Below, piece by piece: positions 47,201 to 57,915 of a DNA stretch of 64,000 nucleotides. Made by a program: the position numbers and the translations under genes. How positions within the stretch are numbered: position 1 is the first letter of the stretch; each line of letters begins with the position of its first letter. The notes under the pieces are model-generated. The model was not told where the DNA came from. It was given only the letters and a program-made list of their open reading frames with translations, and did not search any database. The DNA is from Balanoglossus misakiensis. Lineage: Eukaryota; Hemichordata. The stretch is taken from contig CM082577.2 of NCBI GenBank assembly GCA_040954595.2, forward strand, positions 12,524,001 through 12,588,000, read 5' to 3'.

Positions 47201-48850
47201 ATCTTCCAACCAGATGACTCTGTGGAGATAAAAAAATAGGTAATGCATGACCGAACAACCACAAAAATACAGTACACATGTCCAGTCCAGCCCAAAGCCA
47301 TCATCACCACCACCAAAGCTCCATCTGCAGGCCAATGTCCAGCCTTCAGTACTTCAAACCAGATGACTCTGTGGAGATAAAAAATAGATAATGCATGACC
47401 GAACAATCACAAAAATAGAGTACACATGTCCAGTCCAGCCCAAAGCCATCATCACCACCACCACAGATCCATCTGCAGGCCAATGTCCAGCCTTCAGTAT
47501 TTCCAACCAGATGACTCTGTGGAGATAAAAAATATAGGTAATGCATGACCGAACAATTACAAAAATACAGTACACATGTCCAGTCCAGCCCAAAGCCATC
47601 ACCACCACCACCACAGATCCATCTGCAGGCCAATGTCCAGCCTTCAGATCTTCCAACCAGTTGACTCTGTGGAGATAAAAAATAGGTAATGCATGACCGA
47701 ACAATTACAAAAATAGAGTACACATGTCCAGTCCAGCCCAAAGCCATCACCACCACCACCACCACAGATCCATCTGCAGGCCAATGTCCAGCCTTCAGAT
47801 CTTCCAACCAGTTGACTCTGTGGAGATAAAAAATAGGTAATGCATGACCGAACAATTACAAAAATAGAGTACACATGTCCAGTCCAGCCCAAAGCCATCA
47901 CCACCACCACCACCACAGATCCATCTGCAGGCCAATGTCCAGCCTTCAGATCTTCCAACCAGTTGACTCTGTGGAGATAAAAAATAGGTAATGCATGACC
48001 GAACAATTACAAAAATAGAGTACACATGTCCAGTCCAGCCCAAAGCCATCATCACCACCACCACAGATCCATCTGCAGGCCAATGTCCAGCCTTCAGTAT
48101 TTCCAACCAGATGACTCTGTGGAGATAAAAAATATAGGTAATGCATGACCGAACAATTACAAAAATACAGTACACATGTCCAGTCCAGCCCAAAGCCATC
48201 ACCACCACCACCACAGATCCATCTGCAGGCCAATGTCCAGCCTTCAAATCTTCCAACCAGTTGACTCTGTGGAGATAAAAAATAGGTAATGCATGACCGA
48301 ACAATTACAAAAATACAGTACATATGTCCAGTCCAGCCCAAAGCCATCACCACCACCACAGATCCATCTGCAGGCCAATGTCCAGCCTTCAGATCTTCCA
48401 ACGTGATGACTCTGTGGAGATAAAAAATAGGTAATGCATGACCGAACAATCGCAAAAATACAGTACACATGTCCAGTCCAGCCCAAAGCCATCACCACCA
48501 CCGCCACCACAGATCCATCTGCAGGCCAATGTCCAGCCTTCAGATCTTCCAACCAGATGACTCTGTGGAGATAAAAAAAATAGGTAATGCATGACCGAAC
48601 AATCGCAAAAATAGAGTACACATGTCCAGTCCAGCCCAAAGCCATCACCACCACCACCACAGATCCATCTGCAGGCCAATGTCCAGCCTTCAGATCTTCC
48701 AACCAGATGACTCTGTGGAGATAAAAAATAGGTAATGCATGACCGAACAATTACAAAAATAGAGTACACATGTCCAGTCCAGCCCAAAGCCATCACCACC
48801 ACCACCACCAAAGCTCCATCTGCAAGCCAATGTCCAGCCTTCAGTATTTC
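44290..48850. repeat. 150-bp minisatellite array, about 30 copies
   Basis: The unit contains ATGACTCTGTGGAGATAAAA, AATGCATGACCGAACAAT, GTACACATGTCCAGTCCAGC, a variable (CAC)n block and ATCTGCAGGCCAATGTCCAG. Units vary mainly in the CAC number and in a few diagnostic sites. Higher-order structure is clear: a 300-bp dimer is repeated without differences from about 46560 to 47280, and a block of about 500 bp at 45.85-46.36 kb recurs at 47.35-47.86 kb. The unit length is a multiple of three and nearly stop-free on the minus strand, producing long spurious reading frames. Confidence 0.95.
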
Positions 48851-48944
48851 TAACTTGATGTTTTTGAAAAATACCAATGAATCGCGCTGTTTCATTCAAG
48901 TTTGTTGCCAAAGTCACTTATCATTTAACGAAAACATCGCGATT

Positions 48945-50637
48945 GTCTAACTTTCCCCCAAACCGGTCAAATTCACAGAAAATGCAATAAACATCGCGTT
49001 TGTCTACAAAAATCTCTGTACCCAGCCGTGGCCGGATGATACCGGGCGCATAACTTTCCCCCAAACCGGTCAAAGTCACAGAAAATGCAGTAAACATCGC
49101 GTGTGTCTACAAAAATCTCTGTACCCAGCCGTGGCCGGATGATACCGGGCGCATAACTTTCCCCAAAACTGGTCAAATTCACAGAAAATGCAGTAAACAT
49201 CGCGTGTGTCTACAAAAATCTCTGTACCGAGCCGTGGCCGGATGATACCGGGCGCATAACTTTCCCCAAAACTGGTCAAATTTACAGAAAATGCAGTAAA
49301 CATCGCGTGTGTCTACAAGAATCTCTGTACCCAGCCGTGGCCGGATGATACCGGGCGCATAACTTTCCCCAAAACTGGTCAAATTCACAGAAAATGAAAT
49401 AAACATCGCGTGTGTCTACAAAAATCTCTGTACCCAGCCGTGGCACGATGATACCGGGCGCATAACTTTTTCCCAAAACCGGTCAAATTCACAGAAAATG
49501 AAATAAACATCGCGTGTGTCTACAAAAATCTCTGTACCCAGCCGTGGCACGATGATACCGGGCGCATAACTTTCCCCAAAACCGATCAAAGTCACAGAAA
49601 ATGCAGTAAACATAGCGTGTGTCTACAAAAATCTCTGTAGCCAGCCGTGGCACGATGATACCGGGCGCCTAACTTTCCCCAAAACCGGTCAAATTCATAG
49701 AAAATGCACATCGCGTGTGTCTACAAAAATCTCTGTACCCAGCCGTGGCCGGATGATACCGGGCGCATAACTTTTCCCAAAACCGGTCAAATTCACACAA
49801 AAATGCAGTAAACATCGCGTGTGTCTACAAAAATCTCTGTACCGAGCCGTGGCACGATGATACCGGGCGCATAACTTTCCCCAAAACCAGTCAAATTCAT
49901 AGAAAATGCAATAAACATCGCGTGTGTCTACACAAATCTCTGTACCGAGCCGTATAGCACGATGACACCGGGCGCATAACTTTCCCCAAAACCAGTCAAA
50001 TTCATAGAAAATGCAATAAACATCGCGTGTGTCTACACATATCTCTGTACCGAGCCGTTGCACGATGATACCGGGCGCATAACTTTCCCCAAAACCGGTC
50101 AAATTCACACAAAAATGCAGTAAACATCGCGTGTGTCTACAAAAATCTCTGTACCCAGCCGTGGCCGGATGACACCGGGCGCATAACTTTCCCCAAAACT
50201 GGTCAAATTCACAGAAAATGCAGTAAACATCGCGTGTGTCTACAAAAATCTCTGTACCCAGCCGTGGCACGATGATACCGGGCGCATAACTTTCCCCAAA
50301 ACCGGTCAAAGTCACAGAAAATGCAGTAAACATAGCGTGTGTCTACAAAAATCTCTGTAGCCAGCCGTGGCACGATGATACCGGGCGCATAACTTTCCCC
50401 AAAACCGGTCAAATTCACAGAAAATGCAGTAAACATCGCGTGTGTCTACAAAAATCTCTGTACCCAGCCGTGGCACGATGATACCGGGCGCATAACTTTC
50501 CCCAAAACCGGTCAAATTCACAGAAAATGAAATAAACTTCGCGTGGGTCTACAAAAATCTCTGTACCGAGCCGTAGCACGATGTGTGTCGATGATACCGG
50601 GCGCATAACTTTCCCCAAACCGGTAAAAATTCAGAAA
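48945..50637. repeat. 103-bp satellite array, about 16 copies
   Basis: The unit contains AACTTTCCCCAAAACCGGTC, AAATTCACAGAAAATGCAGT, AAACATCGCGTGTGTCTAC, AAATCTCTGTACCCAGCCGT and GGATGATACCGGGCGCAT. It is unrelated to the 150-bp unit and starts less than 100 bases after that array ends. Because 103 is not a multiple of three, reading frames pass through all phases, which excludes coding. Confidence 0.95.
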
Positions 50638-52780
50638 ATCTTATCTGTTTAGTATTGCACGTTGGAGATCCGGTCATGAGAGACGTTTGCTTGGACCCAG
50701 CTCGGTTCAATCTGCCAAAGTTCCATTGTTCCTGTTAAAAAATATTCAAATATATTCAAACGGTATGGTTCATATGTGCAAATTCCGCAGCACTATGTCG
50801 TTCATTTGTGTGTCGGCCCAACTGGAATAACCATTGTACAAATAAGGCGATTGTCACATTGGCGATTATCGATTTATTTCATCAGTGAGACAAAAGAGTG
50901 ACCGAATGATATTTGCATGTAAAGACTTGGAAAGGGAAAACACTATTAACACCTATTACAGCGCCAGGAGAACAAGTGGCAAATTCAACCCCGCGTGTTT
51001 ACAATGATTGCACTTGCCTTTATTATATCACTGGGAATTTAAATTTTGGGCGGGCTGTATCGGCGAAAAATAAAGCGAATGGCAGCCGTGACTCTTGAAA
51101 TAGTTTGTCGAAACTTCTTAATTTTTGTCTTATTTAGATAATTGTGAATGTCTCGCAGTATCTGACAAATAGCAGGAGACAACTTATACATGTGCAAATT
51201 AAGGCGCTGCATTTTAAACTAGATTTTTGGGGTCAAATTACACACTTTGAGACAAATCGATTTGTCGTATGCCGATGCTTAAACATGTCCTGGTGGAAAA
51301 TGTGATCAAACATTCTCGCGAGCCAGGGTCATCTATCTCCTGGTAACTCAGAAACTGTTGCTGTAAAGAGGTCGTGGTTTACGATGAAGGTTTTAACCCC
51401 TTCACCACTATGGTTCTGTCCCAAACCCATTGTTTTCTATGGTAAGTTTGGACCTCTACACAGTGAACTGGGGTGAAAGGGTTCAACGCAGGGCCCCTTG
51501 GTTAAAAAATGGTACCAAGTTCATGTGACACATTATTTCATTGTTTACAAAATAGCACATCTCGATATATTTCTTACTTTTTCTCAAAACTTCAAAGCTG
51601 GGACGAATATACGTTATCCGAGAGAGACATAAACATTTAATGTTCTATACGCGTCGTTTCCAATCCCTGTTAAGGTATACTAGTCCCAGTTCAAAGTAAG
51701 TTTGAATTTGGCTCTGTGTAAATTTCAACAGCATTTCAAAACCATGGTCTTTCTGCTTTGGATGAAATATTGAATTTAAGGTGACATGCACTTTTCAAAT
51801 AAAATTCTTTCCTATTAGCCTACATTACCTAAATGAGGTATATTGGTTGGCCGAAATGTGCCACGGATTCATAAGTCCCATAAATAGTAAATAGCGCACA
51901 AATCATGGCGGCGTCTTGTGCTAGGGTTGTTTCGAATGCGACAATGACACTTTTGCCAAACATTCTAATTCTTATTCGTTCTAAGAACGCGTCTATGACG
52001 TCGCCAAATAATGAACTTCCCATGCTGCACAGGGCGCCCTCTATTGGCCGAATGCTTTGTGTGCGTTCGAAGATAGGCACGGTATTTTCGCCTTTCAAAA
52101 TAAAAAAATTGTGCCGTTTCCCTAATTGTAGCGCCCACTCGCGCCATTCTCTGTCAAGTTTTCACCTCTGTATGGCCAGGAGTTTTTTGTGTTTCAGAGG
52201 AGTTGGGATTTTTTTTCTGGAGAGCCTTAGGCCCTAAACTGTACATAACATGCATTCAAAACGGCTCTTGATGGTGTAAATACTGCTTGTAGCAGTGAAG
52301 GTTTGAAATAATATAATGCATATGAATTTTCTTTATGACTTATGCTTTGTTTCCTCATCGTCTCGAGATAGGCCATGAATGCACTGTTTACGTACTGACT
52401 GCTGTGTGCTCTCCACCTATCCGGAGAACGGGACAGTTGCAATACGTGGATTACGAGATCACTGACTGGGTGACAGGGTAGCCCTGCGTACAGGTCTGTG
52501 TGCTCCCGGCGTTACACGGCCTCAATCACCGTGTAACACGGGGGGGGGGGGGGGGGGCTGTAACCGCCCTGGTCTTCACATACTTAGAGGGTCGGAAAAA
52601 CTACTGCCAACGGGTAGAGTTTACTTATCAGGCGATTAGTAATCTCGTCTTATGTTTTAATTTCTGCAGTCGTGTTATGGTTCAATACAAGCGGAGAACA
52701 GTGGCGAGACCCCCTTTTGGATTTCAAAATTTAGGTGATCCCCTGGATTTTGCCGACCCCAGCAATAAAAACTGAACGGT
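50638..52780. other. gene-free interval
   Basis: No gene could be supported. A small inverted repeat, AACCCCTTCACC (51393) to GGGTGAAAGGGTT (51471), spans about 90 bases. A poly-G tract of about 17 bases lies at 52541. The segment 52700-52787 is a right-end fragment of the element family at 3132-3869 (ATAAAAACTGAACGGTCCCT). Confidence 0.5.
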
Positions 52781-52783
52781 CCC

Positions 52784-54380
52784 TTAGTACAGTGGCTCGT
52801 GTTCCGGGTAATCAAGGTGACGTGGGGCTGACGTACATGAGTGTCTCTCAGTTGCTGGCCCAACGAGACTACTCAGTAAACAAACAACAGTGCATTCAAG
52901 GTTCACTGCAATCACATGACATGCCATATATGCGAGTGTGAAGGTCGAAGACTCAGCTAGAACTCGCACAGAAACGCCCTAATCCCTTGTTCCCAGTGCA
53001 TTCCCTGGTACGCAAGCACACCACCGATTTACATTCAATCGTAGATTCGTTGCTTCTGTAGTGCGGGAGCAAAGGTAGGTAGTGGTGTAGAAACTTCATG
53101 ATGGTCGACGTCATTGGGCTATCCACGCCAAAGGTTAGTTGTAAGAAGTACAGTCCCTCTGTATTACGTACGCAGCTGTATACCGTTGGGGTGGGGGCTG
53201 ATCCCCCCCCCCCCCGGTACAGCTGCGTTACTGTAAAACGGGGGGGGGGGGGGAGGCATCTCCTTGCTTCAGAAACGGTTGAATAGAGACAGCGGTGTGA
53301 GGTGACGTTTTAACCTCTGTTTGGTCTTCTGCTCCCGTCTGCCTGATCGCGAACAGCACAGACAAAACAAAGCAAAGGTGGACGCTGTCTATCAACTGTA
53401 CACCTAGGTTTCAATCAGAATGAACTGTATGATGTATGCACTCCAAATTTGATTACATGAAGCAAACAAAAATAACTCCTTGGACATATTTTGGATGGCA
53501 AATAGCATTATAACTGTAGGAATGTTCTGTGCGACCGTACTTTGTGTCAAGATGACCTTGTATTGACCGATGACCCTGCATTGGCGCGCGACAATTAAAA
53601 CTAGTGCCATAAGAGACTATGGGCTGTCAGGTGATCTGTAATACTTGGATGGCTTTCGAACTTCACTATAGGAAAATGGCGACACATGAGAAAATGTATG
53701 ATTTGTGTATTGTCGGCGCAGGCCTTATGGGGTCTGCGGCAGCCAGACATGCTACATTGCTTGTCCCGGAGTTGAAAGTCTGTCTGATTGGTCCAAAAGA
53801 ACCAAAGGTAAGATGAGAATCCATTGATAACATCGCTAAATATAATACTAATAAACTACGTTGTCACTTATCAACTTCACGTCATGTTGAGTCAGAGAGA
53901 GGGAGAGAGAGAGAGATAGGGGGGGGGGAGAGAAATGTCTTTATCTGTGCAATTCCATCAGCAGAGAAAGGGATTTGCTTCGATATCAAATGACGTCAGA
54001 CGCAGTTCTGTTGGATTTCAAATTTCCAGCTGGCGTGCTACTTCAGAGGCACGTGACTGACGCTTCTAAAGTATAAATAGACCCGGAAACAAACTTTTAC
54101 TGGATGCCGAATTATTGCTTGCAGTTCAGTGGGTCACATGGCCAGATCACGTGATTGATATTAAATAATTGTGTGTTGGGCCTCGTGCCTCTATTTTGTG
54201 TGTGTGCAATGATGAATTTCGTGCTGTTCTCCTTGCAGGACATGCGTGAGTGCACCCACGGAATCTTTGCGTCCCACTACGATGAAGGACGCATAGCAAC
54301 GGTGCTTTTGAGCGAAGTCATCGGAGTCGAGCTAGCGAAAAGGAGCATGGCTCGATACAGAGATACAGAGCAACGAACAG
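52784..54380 (+). repeat. segmental duplication shared with 62540-64000 (copy 1)
   Basis: The promoter side (ACAGTGGCTCGTGTTCCGGG, ACTACTCAGTAAACAA), a poly-C/poly-G pair, exon 1, a (GA)n-containing intron 1 and exon 2 of the oxidase gene all recur near the window end. Exons are almost identical; the introns differ by insertions and deletions. Confidence 0.85.
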
Positions 54381-57300
54381 GTAGAAATTATGTCTCTTTC
54401 TCAAATTCTCGATTCGAAAACTTCAAGTTTGCGTTTTAATACATATGACGATGGCAAAGCTGAATTACTTTTGTTGGCATTTTATCAAGAATGAAATGTT
54501 TTCATTATATACCGAACACTGTCCTGAAACATGGCTTCTAGTTCTGAAATACATGTGAACATGGATTTTAACCATGCATGGTAGGATCACAAGGTAATAT
54601 ATACCACCGGGAGTTTGAGCAAATGACAAATATGTAGAGTAAAACTTCAAATTATTGGGATAAGAAAACCCTTCACGAGAAATATCCCTAGGCCTACATG
54701 TCTCTCAGACAGACGGAGGAACATATGTTCAGAGGCAGGTGATCACGCATGCGCATGGTAGCTGATTAATGCACCACCATTTCCAAGGCTGTGATGTAAT
54801 CAGGTGACTGACGTTGACCAATCAAGTAGTGGTGTACTGTGGAGTCAAGGCATGACTAGGTTTGATAAAACGTGTCTTATTCTTTTCAGGCATTGATTTC
54901 TATAAACAAGTTGGTCACATTGTACTAGGCCCACAAGGTAACACATTCCACAAAAAAGTTGCGCAAGCGAATGCGAAAATGTCGAATAAAATATCAATTT
55001 GGGATAGGACAACTGTTATGGAGAGGTACCCATACCTGTCAGTGAGAAAAGAAGATGATGCGGTCTTGTTTTGCGAGAAAGATGGTCACGTGAGTCCACG
55101 GAAGCTTGTTGATGCGCAACAAACAGCGGCTCATTTCCAAGGCTGTGATATATTCAATGACGTTGTAGATCAGGTGACTGAAGTTGACCAACCAGGTGAT
55201 GGAAAGCACATGAAGGTATCCACAGCCAATGGTGGGATATATCGTGCAAGGAAGGTACTGCTTACACCAGGGGCTTTCATTGGATTTCGGGATTTACTCC
55301 CTCCCGGGAAGGAACTTGACCTAACGTTATATAAACATAGACTGTTCTTCGTCGAAATATCAGAAAACGACGTGAAACGATTGAGAGAAATGCCCACGCT
55401 TGTATGGAAGCACGATTTCGAAGGACGGCGTTGCTACATCTTACCACCCATCAAATACCCAGACGGTAAATATTAAACTCAACAAATGGTAGTTTTTTGT
55501 ATCTCTATTATGGGGGTCACACACACCATTAAAACGGTTCTGATGCGTCGCAGATAAGATACCATCTTAAAAACGTGTGGACGGTGTAAAGTGGTTCTGA
55601 AACTGCCTAGATTTGAGACGGCTTTGCTGGCCAGACCTGAGCTGGTGTAAGGTTTAACACCTCTTCGCAACCAATTGTCTATTTGGCCGAGCCTCAGCGC
55701 CCGTACATAAATGCAACATTTTCATTGTTTTTTGCATTTTCCCACGGTGGCGGCCATATTCGCTTGTGGCAAAGCTTTATTATTTAGCTGGTTAAAACTT
55801 GCATATGCAGTCATATTTAGGGTTTATAATGCTTGTGTATAGATCACTGCCTTCATCTGCATGAACTAATGGTAGTGCAGTTTGAAACAAAAATTATGAA
55901 AATTATCCCAAAATTTGCAGCTTATGTGCCTTTAATGCTCTGTGTTTATAGTGTCTCACCTGTGTGGACCTGGTATATGTTCACGCAAGTGTGAGTGTTA
56001 AAACATAAATCATGCATCCTCATTCGAGTGCGACTTGAGCTTCCTTAATACCGTCTTCGATTACTAAAGTGATTAGGCCTATCACAGTTGCTCCGCAGTG
56101 CCATCTTAAGACCAAATGGATATTGAACGCTCCTACTGATATTTTCCACACAAAATAGTCATGAAAAAAGATCATAAAACTCAGAAAATCCAGAAAACAG
56201 AATTATCCAATTGATTTCTGCATACTTTCTGGACCCCTTTCCCCAACGAACTGTCATTAGATATATGTTATACGTTCGCTTCTCAGGCAAGTACTACATT
56301 AAAATAGGACAACGCACATTTGGGGAGCCACGTACTGCTGCTGAAGTGGCCGAATATTTCAAGCAGGACCCTTCTAAAATCGATGCAGACCAACATCTCC
56401 TCGATTTGCTCTTGGAGCTAGTGAAAGGTAAAAACACACGAAAAAGTTTCTTAGTAAGTCGTCACGGCACAATTTTGAGAGCAAACTTATGAGAATGGAA
56501 CATCCAACAAAATGGCCCTTGTTTAACTGATAATGCGAAGATTCGAACAATTATTGCTGTGTCACAGATTCTTAGGAATTCTGCCAAGATTTCTTCAGAA
56601 ACACAACGTTTTAATCACACGAAGTTGGATCGAGCTGCACAGAAGGAATGCGTCTGACCATCAACTTTGCCGATCAACATTGTCTCTTTTTAACTGTGGC
56701 TGACAGCAATACCTATACAATAACTCTGTTATCAAGCGATGATTGCAACTATTTATACAACCACTTTGTTCTTATCAAGTAGACTGATGAAAAAATGGTG
56801 GTCAGTACGTTCATTCTGAGTATTCCTCAATCCATTTTCATCACCACCTTGCATTCTTAACCGTCTGCATGTAGGTACGTGTAACAGCAGTATGCTCTAA
56901 CAAAACGTAGGTTGAGCTTTTGGGTCCAAAACTGATAATGAACGTGTTCAAGTTGGTTGACTTTCAAATGCAGTTTACTACGTAAATTCTGTCTTATAAC
57001 ATTGTCTCCACAGTTCCATATATATGTTACATATTGGCTTTCAAACATGTGCCTCCAGATCAAACTCTTTATTGCAACTGCTTGGATGTGACATTCCGGC
57101 TTTATATTCACTGATGTAACCACCTATTGCTTGACCAACTATCTATCAGGACAGTTGTCCGTAAATGTCAATATCAATAAGATTTTTCACTATTTTAACA
57201 GATCTTGAAATCGTGTCCGTACGCGGAGGTTCCTGCGTTACAACACACACCCCTAATGCGGAAATCTACTGTGACATGATCACTCCAACCCTTGGAGTTG

Positions 57301-57455
57301 CGACTGGCGGAAATGGATACTCTGCCATGTCATCGGATGAAATTGGTAGAATGGCCGCTCGGATGATTATTTCTGGAAAATGGGACCATGATCTTCCAAA
57401 GGAGAAGTTTCGAGCAGTGTTCAAGACTAAACCAAAAATGAGTGCTAAACTTTAA
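53676..57455 (+). CDS. FAD-dependent amine oxidase, sarcosine/pipecolate oxidase-like (5 exons, 414 aa)
   Basis: Exons: 53676-53807, 54239-54380, 54890-55465, 56287-56427 and 57202-57455, all GT/AG and exactly in frame. An in-frame ATG nine codons upstream (53649) is also conserved in the second copy, so the start is ambiguous. The N terminus YDLCIVGAGLMGSAAARHA is the GxGxxG dinucleotide site of the DAO/sarcosine oxidase family. GHVSPRKLVDAQ and ARKVLLTPGAF follow the family pattern. CVTTHTPN near the C terminus places a cysteine where monomeric sarcosine oxidases attach FAD covalently. It ends in AKL, a PTS1-type peroxisomal signal. The expected reaction is oxidative demethylation or dehydrogenation of a secondary amine, releasing peroxide; the substrate cannot be assigned. 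Confidence 0.85.
55590..55710. repeat. dispersed repeat copy in oxidase intron 3
   Basis: GATTTGAGACGGCTTTGCTGG ... CCGAGCCTCAGCGCC matches 42520-42630 at roughly 85 percent by eye. No termini or target duplication were seen. Confidence 0.6.
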
Positions 57456-57738
57456 CTGGGTAGTCTTTCGGTGCGTTTTTTATGATCCAATCTCATTTAC
57501 ACTTATGCCTGGGTGTTGACTAAACACTCCAAAGTTTAATTCTTTATTAACTTTTGACGATTTTCGATTTCATGTCTAGGAAAAATCTTTACTTTTGACA
57601 TTGGCATCTGTATTCTGTCTACCCTGTACGTATTGTGTAGCTTCAGGTATAAGACCTGGATTGCGCAATTATTTCTTATTAATCACCGCTGAATATTATG
57701 TACAAAATCTATTTAAAGGCACCTATCTCCTAGAGACA

Positions 57739-57887
57739 TCCATCCATCCATCCATCCATCCACCCATACATACATACATACATACATACATACATACATA
57801 CATACATACATACATACATACATACATACATACATACATACATACATACATACATACATACATACATACATACATACATACATACTT
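57739..57887. repeat. (CATC)n/(CATA)n microsatellite
   Basis: A few CATC units pass into about 30 CATA units. It lies between the convergent oxidase and methyltransferase genes, just before their poly(A) signals. Confidence 0.95.
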
Positions 57888-57890
57888 TTA

Positions 57891-57910
57891 AATAAAATGA
57901 CCGCTTTATT
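57891..57910. terminator. back-to-back poly(A) signals of convergent genes
   Basis: AATAAA at 57891-57896 on the plus strand could serve the oxidase gene. TTTATT at 57905-57910 (AATAAA on the minus strand) lies six bases beyond the methyltransferase stop codon. The transcripts would end close together or overlap. Confidence 0.4.
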
Positions 57911-57915
57911 ATAAA

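Noticed and set aside
44160-48917. Long minus-strand reading frames (up to 344 codons) with GWTGHVYCIF-type repeats
   Set aside because: They are the stop-poor complement of the 150-bp minisatellite; several overlapping frames are open at once and poly-Val/Gly comes from (CAC)n.
48973-50618. Minus-strand frames repeating FGESYAPGIIxPRLGTEIFVD
   Set aside because: The 103-bp period cycles through all three phases, so the same peptide recurs in staggered frames; this is a satellite artefact.
51905-52237. 110-codon frame MAASCARVVSNATM...
   Set aside because: There is a competing frame on the other strand, no domain pattern and no paralogue in the window.
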